Positions 53,351-62,531 of a stretch of 64,000 bases of DNA are shown here, piece after piece. The DNA is taken from the NCBI RefSeq assembly GCF_041429795.1, contig NZ_CP163424.1:1490001-1554000 (forward strand). The letters run 5' to 3'. The stretch comes from Algimonas porphyrae. GTDB taxonomy: Bacteria > Pseudomonadota > Alphaproteobacteria > Caulobacterales > Maricaulaceae. How positions within the stretch are numbered: the stretch's first letter is position 1; each line of letters opens with the position of its first letter. The notes under the pieces were generated by a model. The model made no database searches. It had not been told where the DNA came from and was given only the letters and a program-made list of their open reading frames with translations. Position numbers and translations under genes: made by a program.

Positions 53351-56203
53351 ATGACAATCGGCTATCAACCGCTTCACGGCTATTTCAATGCTCACCACCT
53401 GACACTTGAAGGGACGGACGAAGGGGCATTCACCCGTTCACTTTCATCCGCCCGTGTTGAGATGAATCCTCACCAAGTAAATGCGGCGTTGTTTGCTCTT
53501 AGCTCGCCGCTTTCAAAAGGTGTGCTCCTCGCGGACGAGGTCGGGCTTGGTAAGACAATCGAAGCTGGGTTGGTCATCTCTCAACGCTGGGCCGAGATGA
53601 AGCGGCGTATAATTCTGATCGTGCCTGCTTCGCTTCGAAAACAGTGGGAGCAAGAGCTGTTTGAAAAGTTCTCTCTAAGAAGCACGATCTTAGAGTTGGC
53701 GACTTACAAGAAGATGGTTTCTTCCGGCAAGCGAAGGCCGTTTGAGGACGCAGGCAACATCGTCATCTGCTCCTATGCATTCGCCGCAGGAAAAGCGGAC
53801 GAGCTTCGTTCGGTAAATTGGGATCTCGTGGTGTTCGATGAGGCTCATAAATTGAGGAACGTTTACAAGAAGGGTGTGTCGAAACGAGCGAAAGAGCTGA
53901 AAGCGGCTCTGCAGGACTCCTTCAAGATTTTGCTCACAGCAACGCCGCTACATAACTCGCTATTGGAGCTCTACGGCATCGTCTCGATAATTGATGAAGA
54001 GCACTTTGGCGGCATCAATGCCTTTAAGGCACAGTATGTCGGCGCGTCGGCGAACCCGGCAAACATGGAGATACTCCGTGAGCGCCTCAATCCAGTATGT
54101 CACAGAACGCTGCGGCGACAGGTTCAAGAGGCGGGGCAGATCAACTTCAAGCGTCGGCACGCTGTAACATTCAGCTTTGACCCTACCGATGCAGAGTGGG
54201 AGCTTTACACAAGGCTTTCAGATTTCCTGCAACGAACTGACACGGTCTCGTATGGAGAGCATGCGAACCAACTCGTAGTTCTGCAAATCAGGAAGATACT
54301 GGGTTCATCGACATTCGCGATATCGAAGTACTTGGAAACACTTCTTGCTAGACTTCACCGCCATCAAGCCGCGTCTGTCGATATGACGGACGATCTCGAT
54401 GACTTCTCCGTAGTCGTTGAAGAAGATATCGATGACTCATGGGATGATGAAGAACCTAGCGATGAAGTCGATCCCGAAAAAGTGGCGGCTGAGATTGTCG
54501 AAGTCAAAGCCATGCTGGACCTGGCTAGGTCCATTGGCAGTAATGCGAAAGGGGACAAGCTGGTCTCTCAATTGCCAAGCGCCTTCGAACAAATCGTCGA
54601 AAAAGGCGGGCAGCGAAAAGCAGTCATTTTTACAGAGAGTGTCAGAACACAAAAGTATCTCAAAGAGCTACTAAGCGAGCGTGGCTATCGCGGTCAGGTT
54701 GTCATACTCAATGGTTCCAACTCCGACCCTGACAGCCGGGCAATCTACAAAGCCTGGAAAGAGAAGCACGAAGGTACGGACAAAATTTCTGGCTCTAGAA
54801 CCGCCGACATGAAAGCGGCTCTGGTAGAAGCCTTCAAGCAAGACGACAAGACCATCTTCATATCGACAGAGAGTGGAGCCGAAGGGATCAACCTGCAATT
54901 CTGTTCGTTGCTGATCAATTTCGATTTGCCCTGGAATCCTCAACGGGTTGAGCAGCGCATTGGGCGGTGTCATCGCTACGGTCAAAAAATCGATGTGACA
55001 GTCGTAAATATGCTGAACTTGAAGAACAAGACAGAAGAACGAATCTACGAGCTTCTCAGTGAAAAGTTTCATCTTTTTGACGGTGTATTCGGCGCAAGTG
55101 ACGAGGTTCTTGGCTCTATCCAAAGCGGCGTTGCCTTCGAAAAAGAGGTGCTGAAGATTGTCCAGAAAAGCCGGACCGACGAAGAAGCCGAAGCGGAGTT
55201 CAAAAAATTAGAAGCTGAGTTGCAAGACAAAATCGATGCCGACATCGAAGCCGCGAGAAAGAGCGTCTTGGAGCAGATGGACGGTGAGGTAATCTCCAAG
55301 CTGCATAGCCGAGAGAAAAAGCTGACGGATGCGCTCGATGATTTTGCGAGGCGTCTGATGATCACCGCAAGAGCAGAATTCCCAGAAGCCCATTTTCCCT
55401 CGGATGCGCTCGCCCGTTTTGTACGGGAGGGGCAGACGCACACAACTGAGTGGCCTGTCGCCGATGACAATGACTGGCAATTTTTCCGAATATCGGACGG
55501 CTTGGGCGAGCAGACCGTTAAGTCTGCGATGGAGCGAGACTACCTAACTCAGGTCCATCAGATGACATTCCATCCTGACCGATACCCTTTCACTGGAAAG
55601 GTTGGCGCTTTGGACGATCTCAAAGGCCAATCAGGTTGGTTGAAGGTCTCGAAGGCAAAGATGCCGACACCTAAAGCAGGGCGAGAAGAGCTTCTATTCT
55701 CGTGCTACAATGATGCGGGCGAGAGGATTGACTCTGATATCGCGAAGAAGCTGATGGTTGTACCGGCGTCACCCATGGAGCTTTGTCAGAGAGAGCTTGA
55801 TCCGCTGACGTTGGATCGACTGGAGAACGAAGCGTTCAACGGATTTTCGAAGCGAGTGAAGGAAGAAAATTACGGTTGGGTACTGGAAGAGGAAACGCGC
55901 CTCGACCGATATGCCGACGATATTCAAATCGAAATCGATGCCAAGATCAAAGAGCTGGAAGCGTTGATCAAGGAAAGGAGCCGCGAGAAGCGTGACCCCA
56001 TGCTGTCTATGGAGGAGAAAATCGGCATCAGCAGAGAAGTAAAGAAATTGCAGGGCGACCGGGACAAGCTCGTCCTCACGATGCACGAGCAGGTCGCCAA
56101 GGTCCGGCAAGATGTCAGCGATAAGCTAGACGATTTTATGGAGAGCTTGAGCCAGGAACCCGTACTCGATCCTCTTTTCATTCTGCGTTGGTCCGTCGCC
56201 TGA
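53351..56203 (+). CDS. SNF2/SWI2-type helicase (DrmD/RapA-like)
   Basis: Predicted 950 residues. The start codon follows the fic stop with no gap. Helicase motifs: Q-like region NPHQVNAALFALSSPL, motif I DEVGLGKT (K68), DEAH box D163-EAH in DLVVFDEAHKLRN, motif III LLTATPLHN, motif V ESGAEGINLQFC, motif VI QRIGRCHRYGQ. After ~600 residues a coiled-coil-rich C-terminal third with many Lys/Glu follows. Unlike DISARM, no DrmA/DrmB/DrmC is present. In this operon it probably translocates on DNA with the type III enzymes; role inferred. Confidence 0.88.
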   Translation: MTIGYQPLHGYFNAHHLTLEGTDEGAFTRSLSSARVEMNPHQVNAALFALSSPLSKGVLLADEVGLGKTIEAGLVISQRWAEMKRRIILIVPASLRKQWEQELFEKFSLRSTILELATYKKMVSSGKRRPFEDAGNIVICSYAFAAGKADELRSVNWDLVVFDEAHKLRNVYKKGVSKRAKELKAALQDSFKILLTATPLHNSLLELYGIVSIIDEEHFGGINAFKAQYVGASANPANMEILRERLNPVCHRTLRRQVQEAGQINFKRRHAVTFSFDPTDAEWELYTRLSDFLQRTDTVSYGEHANQLVVLQIRKILGSSTFAISKYLETLLARLHRHQAASVDMTDDLDDFSVVVEEDIDDSWDDEEPSDEVDPEKVAAEIVEVKAMLDLARSIGSNAKGDKLVSQLPSAFEQIVEKGGQRKAVIFTESVRTQKYLKELLSERGYRGQVVILNGSNSDPDSRAIYKAWKEKHEGTDKISGSRTADMKAALVEAFKQDDKTIFISTESGAEGINLQFCSLLINFDLPWNPQRVEQRIGRCHRYGQKIDVTVVNMLNLKNKTEERIYELLSEKFHLFDGVFGASDEVLGSIQSGVAFEKEVLKIVQKSRTDEEAEAEFKKLEAELQDKIDADIEAARKSVLEQMDGEVISKLHSREKKLTDALDDFARRLMITARAEFPEAHFPSDALARFVREGQTHTTEWPVADDNDWQFFRISDGLGEQTVKSAMERDYLTQVHQMTFHPDRYPFTGKVGALDDLKGQSGWLKVSKAKMPTPKAGREELLFSCYNDAGERIDSDIAKKLMVVPASPMELCQRELDPLTLDRLENEAFNGFSKRVKEENYGWVLEEETRLDRYADDIQIEIDAKIKELEALIKERSREKRDPMLSMEEKIGISREVKKLQGDRDKLVLTMHEQVAKVRQDVSDKLDDFMESLSQEPVLDPLFILRWSVA

Positions 56204-56207
56204 TCCA

Positions 56208-57071
56208 TTGTCGTGGCTGGGTACATTAGCCGATTTCGGCCCCGCGCCTCTTGCGGTTGATGTCTATTGGGAAAGCTACCCCGGGAAGAAAGCTCATATC
56301 TGGAAACTGTGGGGGCAATCCGGCTGGATGCAGGTGGCCGAAGCGACTCTGGAAACGCCGCTATCATCGCATAGCCAAATCATTGCCTGCTATTGCGATG
56401 ACCGCGGGCGAGCGATCCAAACTTGGCTCGGTGACCGCGTCTTCGATATGCGCGCCTCTGTACCGACTTACATGCATCAAGACCCACCCGACGAGCTGTC
56501 TGACTTGATGGACGGCCTCTTTTGGGATTTCCTAGGTAGATGCGACATGAAGAACCTACGGGTTCTAGAGCAAGCAGAACGAAAACTGGACGAGGCCATC
56601 CACGCGATCGAAGATGAAGCGGACCTTGGGCTAAGGGAAGTAAACGCCTTTATCTTCAACCTTCGCCGAGAACGGAGAGCTCCCAAATGCTCGCCGGAGA
56701 GGCGTGCCGCGATCCGAAAGCGAATAGGCGACCTTGAGGCTATGCGTCCAAGCTTGCTCAAAGCCCTTGGCGCATCGGTCCAAAGCTTGCGCGACAATCA
56801 TGACCAGTTTGAAGCCGACACCTATGAGGGCTTGTCCTGTCATGGGCGCATCGACGTGCTCTATACAGTTCGATGGACTTTGCGGTCGCGGCATATGAGC
56901 AAACCGATCAACGCATCCCTATGGTCGGAGGACCGATGGGCAGAGAATTCTGAATCCCTTTGGTGCATGGCGGACACAACACAAAACATATGTTCCAGAT
57001 CGACTCCTAGCGAGAGGAACGAAGAAGGCTCCACCGAGTTGGGCAAGTGCGGAAACGGAAGCGGATACTAA
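56208..57071 (+). CDS. Hypothetical protein of the Fic-SNF2-Mod-Res operon
   Basis: Predicted 287 residues, TTG start five bases after the SNF2 stop; another start (ATG 56328 region) is possible. Residues 1-110 look globular and Trp-rich (VDVYWESYPGKKAHIWKLWG), 110-190 helical and charged (LRVLEQAERKLDEAIHAIED). The last ~55 residues are of poor quality (Ser/Asn/Cys-rich), while another frame is open from 56899 to 57408, so the gene may contain a frameshift joining it to the next ORF. No domain is recognised. The operon position suggests a specificity or accessory subunit. Confidence 0.55.
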   Translation: MSWLGTLADFGPAPLAVDVYWESYPGKKAHIWKLWGQSGWMQVAEATLETPLSSHSQIIACYCDDRGRAIQTWLGDRVFDMRASVPTYMHQDPPDELSDLMDGLFWDFLGRCDMKNLRVLEQAERKLDEAIHAIEDEADLGLREVNAFIFNLRRERRAPKCSPERRAAIRKRIGDLEAMRPSLLKALGASVQSLRDNHDQFEADTYEGLSCHGRIDVLYTVRWTLRSRHMSKPINASLWSEDRWAENSESLWCMADTTQNICSRSTPSERNEEGSTELGKCGNGSGY

Positions 57072-57120
57072 AGACACAAAGACGCAAAGCTCGATCCAGC
57101 AAACACCCGCAGCACCGAGG

Positions 57121-57408
57121 ATGGCAGACACAGTAGCTGCGGTAATTGCGAGAAAGGTCCAACCTGAAAGCCAGACTTCACAAAGCTCGAGACTTCCAGG
57201 CTGGGGCCATCGGGAGAGAAAGCGCCTTGTCAGACAGACCATGGCGGATCGCCGAAAGGGGTACCTGTCAAAACTGATCCTGTCGCGGATTGGCTACAAA
57301 AATGGCCAAGCGCTGAAAACGGCACTGATTGCACTAGCCACGGACCGACAAATCAGCACAGATGACGCAATCTATCTCTACAAGATTCTTTCAGACGTGT
57401 GTGAATAG
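57121..57408 (+). CDS. Small hypothetical protein, possibly the 3' part of the preceding gene
   Basis: Predicted 95 residues from ATG 57121 (MADTVAAVIARKVQPESQTS ... SRIGYKNGQALKTALIALA). The frame is open back to 56899 without a start codon, and its upstream translation is protein-like, so this may be the C-terminus of the 56208 gene after a frameshift. It ends 16 bases before the methyltransferase gene. No family recognised. Confidence 0.45.
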   Translation: MADTVAAVIARKVQPESQTSQSSRLPGWGHRERKRLVRQTMADRRKGYLSKLILSRIGYKNGQALKTALIALATDRQISTDDAIYLYKILSDVCE

Positions 57409-57424
57409 CCGAGGCGACTTGAGA

Positions 57425-59068
57425 ATGGCGAAAAAGCAGAAATTGGAACTGACTTGGGTAGGCAAGGACGAGCGGCCTAAGCTAGAGCCTCGAATTCTGA
57501 TCGAGGACCCGGAAAAGTCGTATCATGCCAAGGTACGTTACGGCAAAGATGATATCTTTGATAATATACTAATTAAAGGCGACAATCTCCTCGCGCTGAA
57601 AGCACTCGAACAGGAGTACGCAGGTAAGGTAAAGTGTGTATTTATTGATCCCCCATATAATACCGGCTCTGCGTTTCCGCAGTATGAAGATGGTCTTGAG
57701 CACTCAATCTGGCTGTCGCTAATGAAGGGCAGGATTGAGCTTCTTAGGCGACTTATGGCGGATGATGGGAGTCTATGGATTTCGATAGATGATCATGAAG
57801 GGCACTATTTGAAAGTGATTTGCGACGAAATCTTCGGAAGGGAGAACTTTGTTTCAAACGTTATCTGGAAATCGACTGATAATAGCAACAACGATGCAAA
57901 GCAATTCTCCACAGACCATAATTCAATTCTAGTTTACTCCAAATGTCCTGGATGGATTTCGAATAAGACGAGGGGAGACAACTCAAAATACCCGCATTTC
58001 AAAAACCCAGATGATGATCCCCGTGGTCCTTGGTTTGATGGAAACCCATTGGGTTCGCCTGCTAAGAGAGCGAACCTCATCTACGACCTTAAAGCGCCAA
58101 ACGGTGAAACTGTTTCGCCACCAAAAAATGGATGGCGATGGGGAAAAGATACTATGGCAGAAAAATTGGCGTCGGGAGAAATCTATTTCAGCGAAGATGG
58201 GAAGAGAATTAGACGCCGAACATATCTTTGGGAACAGAGGGGTCTGCCGCCATCAAGTTTATGGATTGATCTTGATGAAACCGGACACAATCGACAAGCA
58301 AAGTTTGAACAAAAGAAACTGTTTCCAAATTCCTCGAAGGAGGAGTGGTTTGCAACACCGAAACCCGAGAAGCTTCTTAATCGAATATATGAGGTTGCAA
58401 CGAAGCCTGGAGACTTGGTGTTAAACTCATTTGCAGGTTCTGGCACAAGCGGAGCCGTTGCTCACAAACTGGGCCTGCGGTGGATAATGGTTGAGGTTGG
58501 TGACCATGCAGAATCTCATATTCTTCCTCGAATCCAAAAGGTGATTGATGGAGAAGACTCTGGCGGGATAACTAAGGATGTAAACTGGCAAGGCGGCGGA
58601 GGCTTCCGATACTACACATTAGCGCCCTCACTCCTTGAAACCGACAAGTTCGGTAATTGGGTCATCTCGAAAAACTACAATCCCGCCATGCTATCCGAGG
58701 CCATGTGCAAGCATATGGGCTTTACCTATGCGCCGTCGCAGGATGCGGATGAATACTGGAAGCATGGCTATTCGACCGAAAGCGACTTCATCTATGTCAC
58801 GACGCAGAATCTGACCCATGACGCCTGCAAGAAGCTCGCTGATGAGGTCGGCAAGGACTGGAGCCTACTGATTTGCTGTAAGGCTTACAGCGCGAATGCA
58901 GAGAGCTTCGATAATCTGACGCTGGTGAAAATCCCGACGGCTATCCTCGCAAAATGTGAGTGGGGGCAGGACGACTACTCGCTAAATGTCGAAAACCTCC
59001 CGATGGCCGATGCGCTGGATGAAGACGATGACCTGCCGCTCTTCGCGGAGGGCAATGACAATGCGTAA
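57425..59068 (+). CDS. mod: Type III restriction-modification system DNA adenine methyltransferase (Mod)
   Basis: Predicted 547 residues from ATG 57425. Motif IV D75-PPYNTG precedes motif I F336-AGSG, the order of beta-class N6-adenine methyltransferases such as type III Mod. Between them lies a long variable target-recognition region; this middle portion is noticeably AT-richer than its flanks, consistent with exchange of recognition domains between systems. The C-terminal part (SEAMCKHMGFTYAPSQDADE) is conserved in Mod proteins. It overlaps the Res gene by 8 bases. It modifies one strand of an unknown asymmetric site and guides the Res subunit. Confidence 0.92.
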   Translation: MAKKQKLELTWVGKDERPKLEPRILIEDPEKSYHAKVRYGKDDIFDNILIKGDNLLALKALEQEYAGKVKCVFIDPPYNTGSAFPQYEDGLEHSIWLSLMKGRIELLRRLMADDGSLWISIDDHEGHYLKVICDEIFGRENFVSNVIWKSTDNSNNDAKQFSTDHNSILVYSKCPGWISNKTRGDNSKYPHFKNPDDDPRGPWFDGNPLGSPAKRANLIYDLKAPNGETVSPPKNGWRWGKDTMAEKLASGEIYFSEDGKRIRRRTYLWEQRGLPPSSLWIDLDETGHNRQAKFEQKKLFPNSSKEEWFATPKPEKLLNRIYEVATKPGDLVLNSFAGSGTSGAVAHKLGLRWIMVEVGDHAESHILPRIQKVIDGEDSGGITKDVNWQGGGGFRYYTLAPSLLETDKFGNWVISKNYNPAMLSEAMCKHMGFTYAPSQDADEYWKHGYSTESDFIYVTTQNLTHDACKKLADEVGKDWSLLICCKAYSANAESFDNLTLVKIPTAILAKCEWGQDDYSLNVENLPMADALDEDDDLPLFAEGNDNA

Positions 59069-61754
59069 GCCTCACATTGACGAAGCCAAGATCAAGCGCG
59101 GTATCGGCCAACGTTTATCTCTCCGCACACCGCAGGAAGAGTCCCTTGATATCCTAGCCGATGTGTTAGGTTTGATGGATTTTGGCCAACCTACGGATGT
59201 CAAAGCTCTGCTGGCTGAGATTGCCGCGAAATACTCCAGTGTCGAGAGCTTTGAGCGTCAGTTTCCATCGCTTTGCTTTGCGCTTGCCACAGGTGTCGGT
59301 AAAACGCGCTTGATGGGTGCGATGATCACCTATCTTTTCCAGACGGGACGGTCGCGAAACTTCTTCGTACTCGCGCCTAATACGACCATCTACGAGAAGC
59401 TCATCGACGACTTTTCAGTGCAGTCGTCGCCGAAATATGTGTTTCGCGGTATTCGGGAATTTGCGCAAAAGCCTCCAGTCATTGTAACGGGTGACACGTG
59501 GGAGCAAGGCCGTGGTGTGCGCGGAAGTGACCTCTTCGACGATACGATCATCAACATCTTCAACGTCGATAAGATCAACAAGGATGCTGGACGGATTAAG
59601 GGGTTCAAGGAGACGATTGGCAACTCCTACTTCGACTATCTGGCAGGTCTGGACGACCTCGTCATGTTTATGGACGAAGCCCATCGTTACCGCGCCAAGG
59701 CCGCGACAAAGGCGATCTTCGAACTATCGCCCAAACTTGGGATTGAGTTGACGGCCACGCCGAAGACAGTTGGCGCAAAGCCCAAGGACTTCAAGAACGT
59801 CATCTATTTCTATGGCCTCGGCAACGCGATGGCCGATGGCTATGTGAAAGAGCCTGCCGTTTTAACCCGCGCCGACTTCCGCAAAGACGGTCTCGACCAG
59901 GACCAGCTTGAGCAGATCATGCTGGAAGATGGTGTCCACTATCACAACCACGTCGATGCAGAGCTTGATCTCTATGCCAGACAGACAGGCCGCAAGCGCG
60001 TCCACCCCTTTATGTTGGTTGTCGCGCAAAACACGGAACACGCCGCTGCAATTAGGGCCAAGATCGAAAGCGACTCCTTCTTCAACGGTGCATTCATCGG
60101 TCGTGTGGCCGAGGTGCATTCAAAGCTGAAAGGTGATGAGAGCAATGAAGCGATGGACCGATTGGTCGGTCTGGAAACGACGAATGACACGGACATCGTC
60201 ATTCATGTGAACAAGCTCAAGGAGGGTTGGGACGTCACGAACCTTTACACAATCGTCCCGTTACGCGCTTCAGCTTCGGAAATTCTGACGGAACAGACCC
60301 TTGGACGAGGCCTACGATTGCCTTACGGCGAGAGGACAGGGAACCCGGACGTGGATCGTCTAACCGTTATCGCCCACGACAAATTCCAAGACATCGTAGA
60401 CCGCGCCAAGGCTGACGATTCTGTCGTAAAACTCAAGACACTGACGATTGGGGAAGGTGGCGACATTTCCGACGACGTGAAAGTGATCGTCGAGTCTGTA
60501 CCTGCTCATATCGCCGCGATGACCGGCGCGGCTACGGTCGAATCTCAGATAGGGCTGGAAGTCAATGATGCCCAAAGTCAGTCCGAAGTTACATACAACA
60601 CACCGATAGAACAGGAGACCGCAAAGGATATCATCCACGTACTGAACACAATGGGCCGCGAAGTCTCAGGCGCGAACGAGCTAACAACTGCGGACAGACA
60701 GAAGGAAATTGTCAGGCGCGTTTCAGTGATCCAAGAGCGACAGCAAGGCACTCTCGAAGGTATCATTGAGACACCGGACCTAGAAAAAATGGTCGCTCAG
60801 GTCACAAAGGTCTTCACTGAAAATCTCATTGAAATCCCAGATATCGTGGTTTTGCCGAGTAACGAGGTGAACTTCTGGTTTGAAGATTTCGACCTAGATA
60901 CAAGCAATCAGTCCCGATTCCAGCCAATTTCAGAGCGGTTAATCATCCAGCAGTTGAGGGATGAAATTCGAACGGAACTCGCTAGGACACTTAATGCGCC
61001 GAAAGAAGAGCGCGTCGAAAACTACATCGTCAAACATCTGATGGACTACCCTGATATTGATTACGACAGCCAAGCTGAGCTCCTTTATAAGCTCGCGGGT
61101 CAGTCTGTCGCTTTCATTCAAAGCTACGCGGAGGGCGATGAGGCCATTGAGAGTATCGCACTGTCTCACGGCCGTCAGCTTGCCGAATTTATCTATAGGC
61201 AGATGAAAAAGCACTATCGGCAAACCCCCGCAGAATACATCCCGAAGGTCACGCGGTCCTATCGTGCTTTCACAGGCCGACAGTTCTCATTCTCACCGAC
61301 TAAGCAGCTATTTCTCAATCAAGCGGCCAAGCCTTTGTCGGCTACGAAGAACTTCGTTTTTAAGGGTGGGAACAAGTCTCCAGACCACTTCCATAAATTC
61401 GATTCTGATCCCGAGCGTCGCTTTGCAGTCCTCATCGACAGCGATTTCGAAAGCGACGTGCTCAGGTGGCTAAAGCCAGCGCCGAAGCAATTCAGGATCG
61501 AATATGATACGAACAAACCATATGAGCCGGACTTCGTCGTTGAGACAACTCACATGAAACTTGTTGTCGAAGTAAAGGCTGATCGCGATATGCAAGACCC
61601 TGTTGTCCTCGAAAAGAAGCGGGCCGCTGAGACGTGGGTAACCCATGCAAACCAGTTTGAGACCGGCGGAAAGACTTGGAAATACTTGCTGGTTTCGGAG
61701 AGTGATATCAACGCCAGCGCGACCCTTAAAGGGATTGTTGCGAAGTGCGGTTGA
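59061..61754 (+). CDS. res: Type III restriction enzyme Res subunit (DEAD/DEAH helicase-endonuclease)
   Basis: Predicted 897 residues; ATG 59061 is chosen since GGAGG lies nine bases upstream (ATG 59055 is the alternative). Superfamily 2 motifs: Walker A LATGVGKTRLMGA (about 76-85), D205-EAH in FMDEAHRYRA, ELTATPKT, and QTLGRGLRLPYG. The C-terminus has the PD-(D/E)xK endonuclease: EPDFVVETT ... LVVEVKADRD. Complete and apparently functional length. With Mod it forms a type III restriction enzyme that cleaves DNA with unmodified sites. Confidence 0.92.
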   Translation: MRKPHIDEAKIKRGIGQRLSLRTPQEESLDILADVLGLMDFGQPTDVKALLAEIAAKYSSVESFERQFPSLCFALATGVGKTRLMGAMITYLFQTGRSRNFFVLAPNTTIYEKLIDDFSVQSSPKYVFRGIREFAQKPPVIVTGDTWEQGRGVRGSDLFDDTIINIFNVDKINKDAGRIKGFKETIGNSYFDYLAGLDDLVMFMDEAHRYRAKAATKAIFELSPKLGIELTATPKTVGAKPKDFKNVIYFYGLGNAMADGYVKEPAVLTRADFRKDGLDQDQLEQIMLEDGVHYHNHVDAELDLYARQTGRKRVHPFMLVVAQNTEHAAAIRAKIESDSFFNGAFIGRVAEVHSKLKGDESNEAMDRLVGLETTNDTDIVIHVNKLKEGWDVTNLYTIVPLRASASEILTEQTLGRGLRLPYGERTGNPDVDRLTVIAHDKFQDIVDRAKADDSVVKLKTLTIGEGGDISDDVKVIVESVPAHIAAMTGAATVESQIGLEVNDAQSQSEVTYNTPIEQETAKDIIHVLNTMGREVSGANELTTADRQKEIVRRVSVIQERQQGTLEGIIETPDLEKMVAQVTKVFTENLIEIPDIVVLPSNEVNFWFEDFDLDTSNQSRFQPISERLIIQQLRDEIRTELARTLNAPKEERVENYIVKHLMDYPDIDYDSQAELLYKLAGQSVAFIQSYAEGDEAIESIALSHGRQLAEFIYRQMKKHYRQTPAEYIPKVTRSYRAFTGRQFSFSPTKQLFLNQAAKPLSATKNFVFKGGNKSPDHFHKFDSDPERRFAVLIDSDFESDVLRWLKPAPKQFRIEYDTNKPYEPDFVVETTHMKLVVEVKADRDMQDPVVLEKKRAAETWVTHANQFETGGKTWKYLLVSESDINASATLKGIVAKCG

Positions 61755-62019
61755 GATAGATGACTCGTTAGAGAAGGGCCATCAACCACCCGCCTAGCCG
61801 CACCTATTGCCCCGCGTCCTCGCCGGACGGGCAGGCTATTCGCTTCACGCTTTCGCTACGAATAGCCTTACGGTTTGGCGGGTAAAGCTCGCCGCCTTTG
61901 CGCCAGATCGGCGCTTTGGCGCGTGTGTACAGGATTCATGGAAATTCTGTGGAACATTGACTTTTCAGGCCTACTTATGTATTTGAAACATATAGATAAA
62001 TCGTCGTCTGGTCACCGCA
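61755..62019. other. Non-coding right end of the island
   Basis: No gene is supported. A perfect hairpin GGCTATTCG (61834-61842) / CGAATAGCC (61859-61867) and several shorter GC-rich repeats follow the res stop and may terminate the operon. Near 61975-61995, TATTTGAAACATATA resembles ATACTTGAAATATA at the left end, which suggests integrase arm-type sites flanking each core repeat. Confidence 0.45.
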
Positions 62020-62036
62020 TCCCCGGTGCGCCATTT
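62020..62036. other. attR: Right attachment-site direct repeat (attR candidate)
   Basis: TCCCCGGTGCGCCATTT, exact copy of 50094-50110, again followed (after about 40 bases) by GGCTGTAAGTCGTTGA. It marks the boundary to the probable chromosomal genes on the right. Confidence 0.7.
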
Positions 62037-62110
62037 TCCCTCAGAACCCAATTTATCTGATCGGATTGTTTGGCTGTAAGTCGTTGACCTGCCGAGATGT
62101 TTTGCGTCGA

Positions 62111-62506
62111 TTAGGCGGGCTCGATTTCATGGGGTGTGTCGATTGCCGTTCTCGGTGGCTGTTCTGTCGCTCGTGTCATACGAAAGCTGCCTGAGCAGAC
62201 GTGGGGGATCACCCAACGGCCTGTAATCAAGAGTCCATCTGTCGAGACGGAGCCTCTGTAACGAATCGTATCGAGAGGGTGCGGCGTGTTCGTGTAGGAT
62301 TTCTCAAAGCTCACATCATGTTCGGTCACATTGCCGAACACATCTGAGATGAGGAACTGGCCGACAGATTGAATGAAGGAATTTGTTTCCGTACATATGC
62401 CGGACAGAACGTCTCCAGCCAGTTTGATGTCCATATCGAAGGTCACGACTGGATGACCCGCTTCGTCATAGGCATATTCGCCTGTCCAGAAACCGGATAC
62501 ATCCAT
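62111..62506 (-). CDS. Hypothetical protein
   Basis: Predicted 131 residues, ATG 62506. The sequence (MDVSGFWTGEYAYDEAGHPV, later YRGSVSTDGLLITGRWVIPH) looks like a small beta-barrel with repeated W/G-turn strands, without signal peptide. It starts 26 bases after the stop of the iron-binding protein gene on the same strand and may be its last operon member. Family not recognised. Confidence 0.6.
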   Translation of the reverse strand: MDVSGFWTGEYAYDEAGHPVVTFDMDIKLAGDVLSGICTETNSFIQSVGQFLISDVFGNVTEHDVSFEKSYTNTPHPLDTIRYRGSVSTDGLLITGRWVIPHVCSGSFRMTRATEQPPRTAIDTPHEIEPA

Positions 62507-62531
62507 CCGACCGCCTCAGGTCGAGGCTGAC

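Larger units (their letters stand above)
50094..62036. mobile_element. ~11.9-kb integrative defence island with oriT-like sequence
   Basis: Bounded by 17-bp direct repeats, with a tyrosine integrase next to the left repeat reading inward. It contains an oriT-like copy identical in layout to the one upstream of the ICE relaxase but no relaxase or T4SS of its own, a small paralogue of an ICE protein, and a Fic-SNF2-unknown-Mod-Res operon. This structure fits an integrative mobilizable element that depends on the neighbouring ICE. An alternative is that the integrase and right repeat belong to the ICE itself after rearrangement. Confidence 0.65.

Noticed and set aside
52280-61754. DISARM or BREX system
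   Set aside because: An SNF2 helicase and a methyltransferase are present, but DrmA, DrmB and DrmC (DISARM) and PglZ/BrxC/BrxL (BREX) are absent; Mod and Res are plainly type III.
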